Source of the DNA: Aselliscus stoliczkanus
Lineage: Eukaryota; Chordata; Mammalia; Chiroptera; Hipposideridae
DNA: 64,000 bases
Assembly (NCBI GenBank): GCA_033961575.1
Contig: CM066738.1
Coordinates: 99,659,478 to 99,723,477, forward strand
Direction of reading: 5' to 3'
Below are positions 22,561 through 34,950 of this stretch, in pieces. Under the pieces are notes generated by a model, which was given only the letters and a program-made list of their open reading frames with translations, ran no database searches and had not been told where the DNA came from. The translations under genes were made by a program, and so were the position numbers. Numbering within the stretch: the first letter of the stretch is position 1; each line of letters begins with the position of its first letter.

Positions 22561-24519
22561 CCTGTGTTGTGGGGATATGATAAGAGGGATTTAAAGCAGA
22601 AAGCCCTGGCGACTGGCTAAGCCGAGCCAACCTTTCATTTCCCCAGTTTCCCCATCTCCCACCTGCCGACCCCCCGCGGGGCTATTGATTCCTGGGTGAT
22701 GCAAACTCACATGTCGTGATATCAGTCAGTATGATGCTGACAAAAGCAAAGGAAGTCCCTCTGGCTTACGTGGAGAGTTCCTTCAGTTCCTGAATTTCCT
22801 TTATAGCTGGGAGAAGAAGGCACCGGCAGCCAATGCACCCCACAGAGGGCAGGAGATAAACGAAATTTCTATTGGGCTCATTGATGTCCCCTCTGAGCAA
22901 TTTAATAGACAGGGAGGTGGGGAAGCTATAGAAGAAGTGTTTTCTCACTGCTGTTTACCTCACTTCTGAGGGGCAGAAGACATCCCTAAGTCCATCTGTG
23001 ACTCGCTAAGGCCACACTCCCTGCTAACCCTCCCTGGTGACAAACCCCTGATTCGGTAGCCCCAAAACAGAAAGAAAAAAAGGAGGTGGGAAGTAATTGG
23101 GAATAGGAAAGCATAGGTATTAACAAGCCGGACTTAAAATACCCATTAGGTGATTAAGGGGATTAGGCTGGTATTATTTCTGCTGCTCTCCCTCTGAAAG
23201 CGGTGAGGAGGAAGGCGGAGCCTCCGCAGCCAAAGTCTCCCTCCAGCTCCGGCAGAAACACATAATGACTCATCTTTCGCCTCTCAAGAGCCAACAGGCA
23301 CTGAGAGAATGTTTCTCGGCCTTTCTCTGCATTAGGCAAAGCACAGCTTCTCCTCACGAAGAAAATCAACCTTTTCCCTGCTGAGGGGCAGTTCCGTTAC
23401 CTCATTCTTTTGCTCTGGGTTCTGTGGGGCCGGAACTCTGAGCCTGTCTTTAGCCAGTTCTTAGTTTAAAATTCTATCATGCTATTGCCCTGGTGGGAAA
23501 ATCCTCCACCTTGGCATGGCATCCCATAATCTACTAAACCTGAGAGCAAGTTTAGGGAGTTCTTCATGATTACCTGAGGACAGGGAGGAACCTGGACCAA
23601 CTGTCACCGAGTTCAGCAAAGGCAGCTCTTGGTCACCACCCACGGCCACTCAGAGGAACAGCCCACCAGTGTCTCCTGGTAGGAGCAGTAGCCACGAGGG
23701 GCCAGAACTCACAGGGAGTGAAGGGGAGGACCCGGACCTTGCTTCCTAAGCTCCCCTGGTCTAGGTACTGTGCCCTCCTCACTCCTCCTGCTCCTTGCTG
23801 GGGCCCTGAGCATCTATCTGCCCCGGGTTTCCCAGCACACCCTCGAGAGCCAGATGTTAGATCTCTCATTTACCCCTCACCCGGGGTCCATTCAAGAGGG
23901 AATCAGCATTTTAACTGCAATCTATGCATTGAGCTGAAGGGAGGGAGCTCTAACTAAGGCGGGGGGGCGGATTTCAAACATGAGGGGACATTTTTGGTGC
24001 AGCTGGAACAACACCAACAGGGTGCTGACACATGTTGGACATTGCTGTGGTTGAGATCAGCTGAGCCTCCTACCCCTTGGCCCCAGGGGATACAAAACTC
24101 CAGAATGGTGCCAGCTCACTGTAGGAGGCGCCCTCCTGAGTACCCAAAACTTGGTGTGGGTTCGGGAGGCCCTACACTGAGCCCTCTTCAGTAGGTAAAA
24201 CTTGAAATATTTGCACACAGCTGTCCAACCCCTCCAAGACTACCCTTTCCTGAGGTCAGGCTCTCTGGACTTCCACTGGTTTTCATGGGCTCCAGACCGT
24301 TTTCACTCTGGACCTCCAGGTTCGCTTCAGATTGTCACATATAGGGCCAAGTGTCCCCAACATGCTAGAGGGAAGCCTTTTGGGTGAGAATCAGAAAACT
24401 CAAGGAGCTGGTCTCTGCAACTCATTCATCTGAGAAGGAGATGGTTTCTAGTTTTCAGGGATGGGTAGTGATCCAAGAGAGGTTTTTTTTCCCCCTTTAT
24501 CTTCAATGTAATCCAATGC
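22561..24519. other. Repeat-poor unique sequence
   Basis: About 2 kb without a recognised transposon. It includes tgactca (AP-1-type) near 23266 and a short palindrome gcggagcctccgc near 23215. No frame over 80 codons of interest. Confidence 0.4.
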
Positions 24520-25130
24520 AATTACATCAACAGGTATTTACTGGGCATCTATTAGATGCCAGGCCCTGGGATGACAGTGATAAACAAGCTGACCTGGTCC
24601 CTGCCCTCCTAGAACAATAAGTCTGAGGGTGAAAGGGAGGGGATGGGGAGAGGACATTCTAATCCAGTGGGATGAGGAAGCAGAGAGTGCCACAGAGACC
24701 CTGAATGCTTGAGGGAGGTCAGAAATGGCGATCAGTGAGAAAGAAGTGATGTCTGAGCTAAAACTTAGAAGATGAGCTGGAGTTAGCCGGCACGGGGATG
24801 GGGGAGAAGGGAAGGGGAGAAGAGAACTGCAGGGAGAAGGAGGAACATGTGCACAGAGCAACAGGTGGCTTGGCATAGTATGAGAAACTGAGAAAAGTGT
24901 GGCTGGAGCTTGGATGACGGACGATGGGGAAATCGAGAGAGACGAGGCTGGAGCAATCACGGGGGTACAAATCACAAAGGGCTTCGCAAGCCTGATGAAG
25001 GGTTTGGGCTTCATCTCTCGTAAGGGCACTGAGAGGCCAATGGGAAGTTTTAAATAAGGGAACGGTGGATTCAGATGTGCATTTGAGAAAGGCCTTTCTG
25101 GCTGCAATGGGAGAGGAGGTGAGCAGAGAG
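24520..25130 (-). mobile_element. L2 LINE, antisense, about 600 bp
   Basis: Read on the plus strand: caggtatttactgggcatct, attagatgccaggccctggg, ctgacctggtccctgccctc, gatgtctgagctaaaactta, gggcttcatctctcg, and gagaaaggcctttctggctg. This is the reverse of the L2 3' region. The 189-codon minus-strand frame 24538-25107 lies inside it and is fossil LINE sequence. Confidence 0.7.
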
Positions 25131-25339
25131 TGGAAATGGGGTGGAAATGGCAGCAGGAAGATCAGTGCAACTGCAGAGCCCAGGCTACAGATGCCCCAGG
25201 GAGTATCAGTGGGGATGGAGAAGGACAGTCGATGTTCTGACTGAGAGCTGGAATAGGGAACCTAAGCGGAGGGAATGTGGAATGGGATCATCTCTCAGCT
25301 GCAAGCCTAGACGCTGCTGTACCCCTGGGCCCTGGGAAA

Positions 25340-25462
25340 TGATACAGACTCTGAACTCCTTGTCATCGGCTGGTAATCAGTCTCCTTCGGGTCCCCAGCA
25401 TCTGGCACAGAATTGGTGGTAAAAAGTGTTTACTAAGCGCACGCAAGAATGAATACATGAAT
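25340..25462 (+). mobile_element. L2 LINE 3' end, sense
   Basis: Contains gactctgaactccttgtcat, gtccccagcatctggcacag and ttactaagcgc, ending in gaatgaatacatgaatgc. It lies just beyond the antisense L2, so two independent L2 insertions face each other. Confidence 0.6.
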
Positions 25463-25897
25463 GCATTAATAAACGAATATAACACGGAGTCTCTCAACTT
25501 CAAAGTTCTTTGAGTCTTCTTGCAAGACAAGATTATCCCACATCAAACAATTAAAGAACAGCACAAGATAGAACATAATTAAGTTCTAAATCATCTGGTT
25601 CAGGCTATAAGCGCTGGAGTTTCAGAGAAGGGAAAGATCAATGTGGGCTGCAGGAGTTAAGGATGGCTTAAATATAATTCCCCGACATTATGGTACCCTG
25701 CAAACAACAGTGCCGGTCTTAAACTGAAGAGAGATGAAAGCCAACACACAGAGCCTTATTTACCCGGCATTGTGCAGTGGACCACCATGATATTGGGGGA
25801 CTGAATTAATAACACTGGCCTTGGGAAGTTAATGCTCTTCAGCTGGATTTGTTCCTGTACAATTAATAATGGGTTCTGGCACAAGGAATTCTCACTG
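25463..25897. other. Unique sequence
   Basis: AT-rich, with no gene or repeat recognised. Confidence 0.35.
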
Positions 25898-26065
25898 TAT
25901 CCTTTTTTTGAAGATGCTTTTTTATTAAGGTGAAATTCACATAACATAAAATTACCTACTTTAAAGCATACAATTCAGTGGCATTTAGCACATTCACATA
26001 GTTGTGTCACTACCTCATCTATCTCGATCCAAAACATATTCATCACCCCAAAAGAAAACCCTGTT
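25898..26065 (-). mobile_element. L1M-type LINE 3' fragment, antisense
   Basis: Plus strand reads tttattaaggtgaaattcac, ataacataaaattacctact, taaagcatacaattcagtgg, and attcatcaccccaaaagaaa, the reversed start of an L1M 3' untranslated region. Confidence 0.75.
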
Positions 26066-26139
26066 GACTGTATTCTTGAACGAACAAAGCAATATGGTAG
26101 ACTAAAAAGAGCCCTGAAATACAGGACCTTGAGTTCTCA

Positions 26140-26265
26140 TCTGAGGACGTTGATCAAGTGACTCAAATTTGACCCAGGACAAGTCACCAATGACTTCTGG
26201 GACTCAGTTCCATCATTTGTAAAACGGGGGGTTTGACTGAGATGGCGACCAAGGTCTCTTCTAGC
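26140..26265 (+). mobile_element. MIR-like SINE fragment (tentative)
   Basis: Contains gacaagtcaccaatgacttc, ggactcagttccatcatttg, and taaaacggggggtttgactg. The last part deviates from standard MIR and may belong to another ancient tRNA-core SINE. Confidence 0.45.
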
Positions 26266-26354
26266 TTTACAACAGCTGTCTTTCACATTTGAAGATGATT
26301 AGCATAAAAGTAGATTTATTGGTTGACTATAATATGCAGAAGAAATCACAGTAA

Positions 26355-26408
<54 letters not shown>
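26355..26408 (+). repeat. (TG)n microsatellite
   Basis: About 27 uninterrupted TG units, the purest TG tract in the window. Confidence 0.97.
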
Positions 26409-26410
<2 letters not shown>

Positions 26411-26979
26411 AACAGGCAGAGACGGAAGGAGGGGAAATAGCTGAGGCTAAGATAGAGCCAGAAAAAGGTATCAGTAAAGGGTAGAGTTTGGGCCAGATAT
26501 CCAGCTCTCTGTCTTGTTCTTTGATTGATGGTATATTTTGGTGTTTAAGCCCCTTGGTGGACTCTGGTTGAATTCAGCTATTGGAAGGGCTTGTTTCAGA
26601 GCTGCATTATCTGTTACCAATGAGCTGTGTTTGTATCCTGAATAATTTCATGTCTAATCCCAATGCTAAAAATGTCTGTCTCTTTCTTCCTGCCTCAAAT
26701 CTTTAATTACCACTTTTCTTTACCAATTTTGCCATGCACACCTTATGGAAAGAACCTGTTTGCAGTTCTCCAAATAATTTCCAACATGTACAAAGGGCTT
26801 ATAGTCCAAGAAAATGCACAGACTATCTAAACTAATAGAACAAGAAAAGGGGTGACCCTATGCTAGGTGCCCTGGGCTCATGGGGCGTTTCTAAAATTCA
26901 ATTGCTATTTGGATGTAGTCTGTTACCAAAATTTGATCTTCTGTGAAGTATCTGTTCAAGAATCTTACCTATTTTACCA
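26409..26979. other. Unassigned AT-rich sequence
   Basis: Nothing recognised between the TG tract and the L1 fragment. The start of the LINE may lie a little earlier than I call it. Confidence 0.35.
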
Positions 26980-27555
26980 CTGGGTTTTCCTGCCATTTTC
27001 TTACTGTTTTGTGAGAATATCCCTATCTATTCTAGATATGAGCCCTTTGTTATTTGTAAGTGTTGCAAATATTTCAACAGTGGCTTGCTTTTCCACTCTT
27101 AAGGCTGTCATTGATGAGCAGAAGTTCTAAATTTTCCTATAGTCCAATTTATTAATCTTTTGTTTAATGGCTAGTACTCTTTGTATCCTGTTTAAGAAGT
27201 TTGCCTACCCTAAAATCATAAAAAAAATTTTTTATGTTATCTTCTGGAAATTTTTTGGTTTCACATTTAGATCCATGATCCATCTGGAATTGATTTTTTT
27301 GCTCAGTGTCAAGGCTAATGTTTTTCCCCATATGGATATACTGCACCAGATATTTAAAAAAAATACCCACCATCTTTTCTCCTGGTCTGTGGTGCCATCT
27401 TTGAAAAAAATCGCAGTGTCTGCATATCTGTGAGTTTGTGAACTTCCTGTTATGTTGCTTTGGCCTATTTATCTATCCTTTTGCCAGTTCCACGCTGTGT
27501 TAGTGACTGTAGCTGTATAAATCTTGATAGAAGGTAATGAAAATTTCTCTACCTC
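26980..27555 (-). mobile_element. L1/HAL1-type LINE fragment, antisense
   Basis: Reversed ORF2-end landmarks on the plus strand: ttctagatatgagccctttg, gtccaatttattaatctttt, acatttagatccatgatcca, ctggaattgatttttttgct, tggcctatttatctatcctt, and agtgactgtagctgtataaa. On the minus strand no open frame survives. Confidence 0.8.
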
Positions 27556-27592
27556 AGTTTTCTTCTTTAAGTGTTCAAATCCTACAAGAAAT

Positions 27593-27629
<37 letters not shown>
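27593..27629 (+). repeat. (TG)n microsatellite
   Basis: About 18 TG units immediately after the L1 fragment. The 69- to 80-codon frames that cross it are composition artefacts. Confidence 0.95.
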
Positions 27630-27631
<2 letters not shown>

Positions 27632-28496
27632 CTGGTTCACCCTTACTTCCAGGGGTTAGCCCTTTGGGTCTCACTCTAACATTGGGTGGTGGGGTTAACA
27701 ACCCCCTTCCTTGCAATACCCCCGGATTTTTTCTCCCAGCCTTAGAAGCTCCCCTCAGCTTCTTGGCCTCTGTCTCTTGAAATAAGCAGATACTTCTATG
27801 GTCAAACTCACCCCCCAGGGCCAAGCTCGTCTCTCTGGGCTTCCTTCTTCATTTGGATCTCAGCATCATAATTTTTCAATGCCTTGTAAACCCTCCAAGA
27901 TCTTCAAACTGATATCTTTTAGGTCACGTCTAATTTCTCTAGTTCCAAGTGAGAGGTTTAGTCTGAATTATCCAGTCTGCCATTACTAAAGAAAAAACTT
28001 TTTATCCTCTTTAATATTTAAGTATATTTGGAAATGTTCATAATAAAATAGATTTTTTAAATGCCAAGAAGAAAGTGATCTCATATCCACATGACTTTGG
28101 ATCACACATAACTTCTGAATCATTACTAATGACTGCTTGCTAATGAAGTACTAACAAAAGGTTTTGATGCTGCAGGTGTTCTCACATCTGAAATGCTTGA
28201 CAGAAGCAGAGGTTGGAGCCACACCTGGAGATGGTGCCACCTGGACCAATACTCCTGACATGTGACCATCCCAGACAAGTTAGGCAACTTAATACCAAGT
28301 ACTTAGAAGAGGGAATAAAGCTTAACTGACTGAATTTTTTTCACTTTTCAAAGCACTTCTTTGGGCAGTGTCAGAAGCACCTTATATAGACATACACATC
28401 ACTGGCATCTTTGCTATTCTCATAGGTAGGGTTTTGGATACAGAAAAGACTATTTCAGGTTTGGTTTTGAAAACAAGATTTTTGATGTATTATTGA
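27630..28496. other. Unique sequence
   Basis: No family recognised. The first 350 bp may be further LINE-derived sequence beyond recognition. Confidence 0.3.
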
Positions 28497-28752
28497 CGAA
28501 TGCTAACATTTAATGAGGTCTTATGATATGGCTGGGACTATCTAAGAGCTTATATCTATTATATTATTTAATGCTCTATGAATAACCTGCTATTAATGTC
28601 AGCACTCTGCTTTTACAGGTGAGGGTGGCGAGGCGCAGTCAGGTTAATTTACCTGCTCAGGATCACATAGCAATTAAATGGCAGTGTTAGCTTTTAAAAC
28701 CTGGTAGGTTGGTTCCAGCAACCCAACACTTAACCACTCTGTTCTACTATTT
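28497..28752 (-). mobile_element. MIR SINE, nearly full length
   Basis: Ordered reversed landmarks: catttaatgaggtcttatga, attatttaatgctctatgaa, ttttacaggtgagggtggcg, acctgctcaggatcacatag, and caacacttaaccactctgtt. It spans from the 3' end to the tRNA-related head. Confidence 0.8.
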
Positions 28753-30269
28753 CTCCTTAAAGAGCCGGATTTTAAAACCTGCTTCTAACTTAGGCTTTTA
28801 CATTTAGCTTATAAATCCCATTATTCTATGTGTAAGTCTAACAAATTTTAACAACCACTTTAAGGGAGACTTTGATTCATGGGTGATTCCATTTATAAAC
28901 TGGGTTAATTAAATTCCTTTAAATATTTTAAACTGTAGTTATAGATTTACTATGTTCCATTTCCTTTTAAAGTACCTCATTTGACTGGTTTCACAAACAA
29001 AAACCTCCCAGCTACCTGTATTCTTATAAATCTAATAAATTAAACTTATGAGTATGGCAAACTCTAGGTTCTCCTAGATGTTTTAACCCTGTATGTTAAT
29101 TTTATAAGATTTCCATTTAACATCACAAGTCTAATGATTCACTCAGCTCACATTTTAAACTAAGCTCACAAGGCAGAGTTGTGACTACAGAAATCAAATT
29201 TCTCTTAAATGTCACAAACTTAAGTTACCAGTATGCACAGAATTCCCTAATACAAAAATACCAACTTGATTTTTTTAACATGTATATTTTAAATTAAAAA
29301 AAAACAACACAAACTCCTGGATTAAAACATGCTTGCATGCAAAGGAAATGTTTTTGTCATCCTAAACAAATTTGGGGGTTACCTTCCCAACGATTTTTTT
29401 CTCTCTACCAGCTGAGGTTTCTTCAACAACGGGGTCTTGGAACCATAATTTGGCCAGGCTCTTGTGTGCAACCCCAGCATCCCGACTAAAGCTGCATTTA
29501 CTAAAGTTCACTGCTCATGGTTTCCCAAAACTCAAGGAATGGAGTGCTGAGGACATTCTGGTTCAACCCAGATTAGGATTTGAGCTCATTTTTAAGACAT
29601 GCAGTCTCTATAACCTCTCCTCAGCTAACCGCGTACTTGATTGGGTTCAATAATCTATTTGCCACTCCATTCTGTTCTGATTTATTTTTTATTCTTTCTC
29701 TCTGTTAGGGCTATGCATCACGTATGGATATTAATAATAACTGATTGAATTCTGCATGTCTCCCATGGTCGCGTCTGACTCAGATTACAACTTCTACCAG
29801 CAATATTCACGCACATATACACCACATTCACACACCCCAAGAAATTTTTAGGCCCACCTACAATCCTATTCAAGCTTTAAGCATTTGCTTAGCTGACTTA
29901 TAAGAGGGATAAATAAGGACATTTACAAGTCCATAATTTAAATGTGAAGGTGCTTACTAAAGAAACCAGGGTTTGGCTGAAGATTTGAAATGAAATTTCA
30001 GACTAGCTTGGGAATTGCAAATCAGTCATCCGGGTGGCATAACCTCCAGCCCCAGCTCCACCCCAGCAGGAAATTATTTCCTTTTTACTTTAAGACTTTT
30101 AAAGACAATCTGAGGGAATCTGAAGTTCATTTTCTCTCTTCCAGAACTAACAGGCAAGCCCCTTGTACTTGCATTATCATAAAGCCTTGGTAATTGCTTG
30201 AACATGTTAATTTATCCTGCAACCCGCTGGTTTTATGAGCCTGTATTTAAAGGATTGAAGGGGTGACAG
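28753..30269. other. AT-rich unassigned block, possibly an old LTR or ERV-derived segment
   Basis: About 1.5 kb, AT-rich on average and lacking named landmarks. The change from AT-rich sequence to a segment with ggggtcttggaaccataatt and polypyrimidine runs resembles an LTR junction, but I cannot place it in a family. No open frame over 93 codons. Confidence 0.3.
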
Positions 30270-31044
30270 GGAACAGCTGGAGAGAGGGGTTTGGTCCGTG
30301 AATGAGGTGAGTCTGAGCTGGAGACGGGTGTGTCAGGACTCCAGTTTGCTCAGAGCGGCTCACTGCCTTGCTGGTGTGGAATCTACTCTGCTTTCCCCTC
30401 CTCCCTCCTCCTGGAGCTCACCTCGCTGCTGGCTCCCTCACACACTCTCCCTTCTCCACTCCCTCCTTTCTTGCTCCCTCACATACCCTTCCTCAATCCA
30501 GAGATTGTAACCTTGATAGATCGACAGCACTCCTCCCCCCCAAATCTTATTACAGTTGCTACAGTCAGACCCAGGAGCCGTGAATGCACGTATTGATAAT
30601 CACAGCTGGGACTGCATAAGCAAAATAAAGCCAGCAAAATCAGAGTGAGTGGACAGTCAGAGACCATGGAAAACCCATCGATTGTTGCTGTGGCTTCTTT
30701 CCATACAGCAGAATGAGCGCGGAAGAGCTGAACTCTGGGTAATTTCTAGCAAACAATGTGCTGTAGAGCGTTATTTGTAGGTCCTGAAAATCGAAGTGGA
30801 ACCCCCAGCTCCCCATAGAACATGCTTCGTTAGTGTGGAACAAAGAGCTGGCTGCTGGCTGGGGGCAGCATTTCCCATTCTGCAGCACTGTGGGGGGAAG
30901 GAAGAGGGCAGGCAGCAGGCACAATGGAAGCTCAGAGAGGCTATGCTGACCAGTCCTGACATCAGGCAGGGCTCGAAGACAGAGGAGAGCCTCCCTCTCT
31001 CTTGGGGTACAGTGTGCCACTCAGGAAGTCAAAATGCCAGCCCC
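30270..31044. other. Unique, pyrimidine-rich stretch with a local duplication
   Basis: Between 30435 and 30490 the phrase gctccctcacac/tac occurs twice about 40 bp apart in a CT-rich run, a simple local duplication. No gene supported; frames are 126 codons or less and overlap on both strands. Confidence 0.35.
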
Positions 31045-31150
31045 AACCCTAACTAGCTGTGTAAGCTTCTGCAGCTGTTCAGCCCAGAGCCCTCAGTTTC
31101 CCTTCTGGTTCCATTGCAGGTTTCTTGTGAGGACCAAGTATGACCCAGTG
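31045..31150 (+). mobile_element. MIR SINE fragment (tentative)
   Basis: Contains aactagctgtgtaagcttct, cctcagtttcccttctggtt, and cttgtgaggaccaagtatga. Weak but ordered. Confidence 0.5.
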
Positions 31151-31875
31151 ATGTAAAATCATCTATTTTTTAAGCAGGTATATGATTCTAGAGATATGCC
31201 AACCTAGCATCATGATGGGCAGAAGTATGCATCAGGGACCAGCACTGTCAGGCCCCCGAGGAAACAGAGGGCGTGCTCGTTTAGGGTAATAGGAGAGCTG
31301 GATGAAGGGGCTATTACAGTGTGGGCAGGGTTAAGGATGGCGAACACGTGGGGTCAGCACAGCAGAGAGAGGACCCATCCCTCGGTCTGAAAGGATGCTG
31401 GTCCCAGAGCTGGAAGACAGCTGCCGCTGTAGCTGTAGAAGAGGACTGCCCCCACGAAAGCTGTTGCCTTTGTCAGGAGAATTCAGCTGGCTCCAAAGGG
31501 CAGCCCATGCGAGGAGGAAGTGGGGCTGGGGGAGTAAACACCCTGACTTCACTCTCATCCCAGCCCTTCACCTCCTGGCAGAGGCCTGCATTGGCCCAGC
31601 CCAGATGGAAGCCTGTCAATGCAGACCTCCCAGGTCCACCTCTCCAGAGCAGAGGCCTGAGAGGAAAGGTGAGGAGTGGTTCTGGAAATGTCCGGTACAG
31701 CACTATATTTTTTGATACTTATCCACTCATATATCATTTGTCCACATTAGACTCCTTGGGAGCAGCGGCTATCCTGACTCCAGCAGATTCAACAAATAGG
31801 AAGTTAGATGGAAGGTTCGGGGCTGTTTGGGTTGGCTCAACCGCAACAATGTCAGAGCAAGAATCTCTGTAATTC
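31151..31875. other. Unique sequence with a 183-codon open frame
   Basis: The plus-strand frame 31321-31872 opens with an ATG but shows no signal peptide, domain or repeat that I recognise, and two other long frames overlap it (31395-31715 plus, 31473-31703 minus). I treat it as chance. GC content is higher than in its neighbours, which lengthens random frames. Confidence 0.35.
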
Positions 31876-32230
31876 TCTCGGCCTTTTTTCTTTTTTTTTA
31901 ATAAATTTTTAAATTTTTTTTTTTTTTAATTGGGGAATTGGCAAGGGGGACGAGCCAAGTTGTTGTTCTTCAATCTTAGTTGTGGAGGGCACCAGTCGCC
32001 ATCTGGCTGCTCATTGGCATCTCATGGCCTCTAAGCTCAAGGTGCCGTGTTACAGTAGCTCAGTTGGTTAAGAGCTTAAGAGCGCAAGCTCTGAGCAACA
32101 GGGCCACCAGTTCAATTCCCACATGGGCCAGTGATGCTGCACCTGAGTTGAGCTGCTGCTGAGGCAGGATGGATCAGCTGGTGAGAGCATGTACTCCTAA
32201 CAACAAGACTACCTGTTCTCAGCCTTTTTT
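31876..32230 (-). mobile_element. Type A SINE with 5' inversion (twin-priming structure)
   Basis: The left part (about 31890-32044) is the 3' half of a type A SINE on the minus strand, from the T-run through aattggggaattggc to agctcaaggtgc. The right part (about 32045-32216) is the 5' head on the plus strand (cagttggttaagag to aactacctgttc-like end). Both lie between one target-site duplication, tctcNgcctttttt, at 31876-31889 and 32217-32230. Relative to the intact copy at 49285 about 35 bp between the halves are missing. One insertion event with an inverted 5' part explains all of this. Confidence 0.8.
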
Positions 32231-32264
32231 TTAATGCTTGTCACCTCATGATGGCATAATCCAA

Positions 32265-32345
32265 GCATCTCCTCCTTCTAACCTCAGTGCCTAGTATAGT
32301 CCCTGGAACACAGGATACCCAGTAAATTAGGACTGAAGGAAAGCG
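32265..32345 (+). mobile_element. L2 LINE 3' end
   Basis: Contains cctcagtgcctagtatagtc and cctggaacacaggataccca, then gtaaattaggactgaa, the eroded L2 terminus. Confidence 0.55.
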
Positions 32346-34133
32346 TGATGGCTTGACCCCCAACAGGAGACACTCAAGAGAGAAGTGCTTCCCAGTACAC
32401 ATTTTTTAAAGAAAGCAAACAACCAATGCTTAGCCTACATGCATAAAACAGCAGAGTGAAGCCCCAGGCACTATGTTTGGGTAAGTAAGATATTTGGTGG
32501 CAGGAAGCCTTCTAGGGCCCTCAGATCACAGTCAGATCAGGATTCTCTGCCTCCACAGACCCCTAACCCCATCTTGAAGCCTTCTTATTCCAAACAGCAT
32601 AAAGCAGGGCCCCTCCCTCAGCCCTCAGGAAAGTTAGCCTCAGCAGGAAGGCAGAGCCACCCACCGGTGGTGCTGCTTTTCCAGGACATCTGGGGCTCTG
32701 CATGCTAAACTGGGTCAGAAACTATTGAAAATGGAAAAGTACCCAGAAGCGATTCCCCTGACAGACGCCTAGGTGCTGCGTTCCCCCTCCCACGGGTGGG
32801 CACAGGTGGGAGGAGGAGGGAGAGGTTCCTCACAAACACCTCCTCCTCTCTGCCAGGCACTCTGGGGGAGCATGAATAACAGGAACCTGCTTTTGCCTGA
32901 GGCCCCAGATTCTACTGGCCAAGGATTTCCAGGAAAATCAAAGCTGCTTGGCTGGCTTCCCTGGAAAACAAGGGAGATGAGAGAAGTAGGCTGAGGTGTC
33001 CTGGCTTTGGGTCACTCAGCAATAACCAAGGTCAGTCCCAAACACAGCGTGTCAAGTGGGTCTCATTAAATTTATGACAGTACGAGTGTGGGAAGCAATC
33101 GGTCTTGTGGTTTATTAGTGATCAGCCACCCCAGCAGGCAGGAAAGAGTGTCCAGGAAATTAAACAACCAAAACAACTGGCCTAAGAAAGGGGAGCTAAG
33201 TGGGACCACTGCATTTCCCCTCACAGCCTTGGGGTTACTTCTAAGACCACTCCCATTTTTGCTTGGTTTGAGCTTAAATGTTTTCTTTAATATATTAGTC
33301 TATGAGGGTTTCATTGATTATCATAAGATAAATGATGTCACTTTGAAAAACATTTTTCTCTCTTTCATCATTTTAAATAAAAGGGATGATATATCAAATG
33401 GCAAAAACTCTCCTTAGGTTTAGGTTCTTTCTGGGCCCATATATTTTGCAAAATAGATTTTTCCAACTCACTGGAAGGAGACCCAGAATGAGAAAGAAAA
33501 ATGTAAGGGTTCCCTCTGCTCTTCATGCCAATTTCCTTGAAGGTGAAAATCCATCTTGCCGGGCCTGATGTGGGCTAATTGCCAAATTGGGTTGCTATCT
33601 CCTTGCTTTCCTACTTATTTAGCTTCTTGGATGGTCTCCAGACCTGGCTCCAAAGGGGCCACAAAGGGTTGAAATGGATTTTTTCCTGGGCCAATTCAGG
33701 AAGGCGGGGAGCCCAGGGCTATGCCAGTTGTATCCATGGCTACCATTTAGCTCCCAGCAATAAATCCCACTCTCTGCCACCAGGCCCACTGGACAAAGGT
33801 GTTCCCATTGGTGGTTCCCCACATGGCCAACTGTCTGCTCGGCTTCCTCCCACCTTCCACTGGTCCCGCACGGAGGTTCATGGCCAAACCTCAGGCCTGT
33901 TGGGGTGGGACAGGGGTTGAAGGCCACCTTTTCCTTGAAGTATCACTTCTTATTTGAGTAATTTCTTTAATGCCTGTCCGTTATTGTGAAAGCAAATTTT
34001 GGGGAAATGGCTCTTTCTGGATAATGGAAAATGCCCTTAAAGGCAGGGACTTCAGCTTACATCAGCTTTGCGTATCCAACGCTCAAGACCAGGCATGGCT
34101 CCATGAGGCAGCTGTGAAGCAGACGTCAGTGCC
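32346..34133. other. Repeat-poor unique sequence
   Basis: Nearly 1.8 kb with no transposon recognised. The AT-rich part 33240-33480 has several TAAAT/ATTA motifs and no repeat landmarks, which makes it a candidate for conservation testing. Confidence 0.4.
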
Positions 34134-34169
34134 CTGAACTTGGGCTTGGGAACTTGAACTTGGGCTGGG
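34134..34169 (+). repeat. Short tandem duplication
   Basis: The unit gaacttgggcttggg recurs as gaacttgggctggg after a 6-bp spacer. It is a small slippage or duplication product. Confidence 0.6.
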
Positions 34170-34270
34170 ATGTGAGCCCAGTTCTGCCCCAGACCTGCCA
34201 CTAATTTAGTGAGTAAATTGGGCAGGTTACTCAGGCTCCTTACTCTGCAAGCTGTATGAGGACCAAACGA
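34160..34270 (+). mobile_element. MIR SINE fragment
   Basis: Contains cagttctgccccagacctgc, cactaatttagtgag, and gggcaggttactcaggctcc, then a degraded 3' part. Confidence 0.65.
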
Positions 34271-34494
34271 CACCATTGCTTTTTAGCCACAGATTTTAGA
34301 AAACAGCTCCTCAGACAACAGGACCTGGGGTTGGGTGAGCAGCAGCCAGTGTCTACTGATCTTGGAGGTACAGGAAAAACCCCAGATACGGACACCCAGG
34401 TTCTTCCAAGTGAGGGTGTCCCATCCACAGTGAAGGTATGAACACTCAGGAAAGCCTTACGTGGAAATTCTAGAAATGTCACATTTCGTGGTGT

Positions 34495-34950
34495 CCTTTC
34501 CTTGCTCAAAGCCACCCATGGTTCTGAATATATTCCAAACTCTCGGGTTCAACATCCAAGGTCCCGCCTACCCAGGATTCTCTCCTATTGCGTGAGGCTT
34601 CCTTTCCATTCTGACTGGTCTACTCACACCCCCAAGGGACAGCTTCCATGTCCCTACTCCTCTTCCCAGGACACCTCCTTCTTGGGGTCCAGGTTCCATC
34701 TCAAGCCTCTCTGTCTAGGGCGTCTGTGCTCACCAGCCCACTCCACCCGGCTCTCTTCCCCTGGAGCAGAGTGCTTCTCACCACCCCACACTAGGCTAAA
34801 ATTATGCACTGCCCCCATGTTGGGATGTTATGAGCTGCTATTCAACTCATGGATTAAGATTTAACTTTTTCTGAGTTTTCTGTGAGTAGGCTGGGAACTC
34901 CTCAGGGGGCAGACAGTAGGTGTTCAATCAATGTGCAGTGAGTGATCAGT
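34495..34950 (+). mobile_element. L2 LINE 3' region
   Basis: Landmarks in order: caaagccacccatggttctg, aatatattccaaactc, aacatccaaggtcccgccta, ttccatctcaagcctctctg, and later gggaactcctcagggggcag with ggtgttcaatcaatgtg. Spans the end of ORF2 into the 3' terminus. Confidence 0.72.

Noticed and set aside
24538..25107. 189-codon open frame, minus strand
   Set aside because: Lies within an L2 fragment. The residue pattern is decayed LINE and low-complexity sequence.
31321..31872. 183-codon open frame, plus strand
   Set aside because: Several mutually exclusive frames overlap it, and no protein family or splice context supports it.
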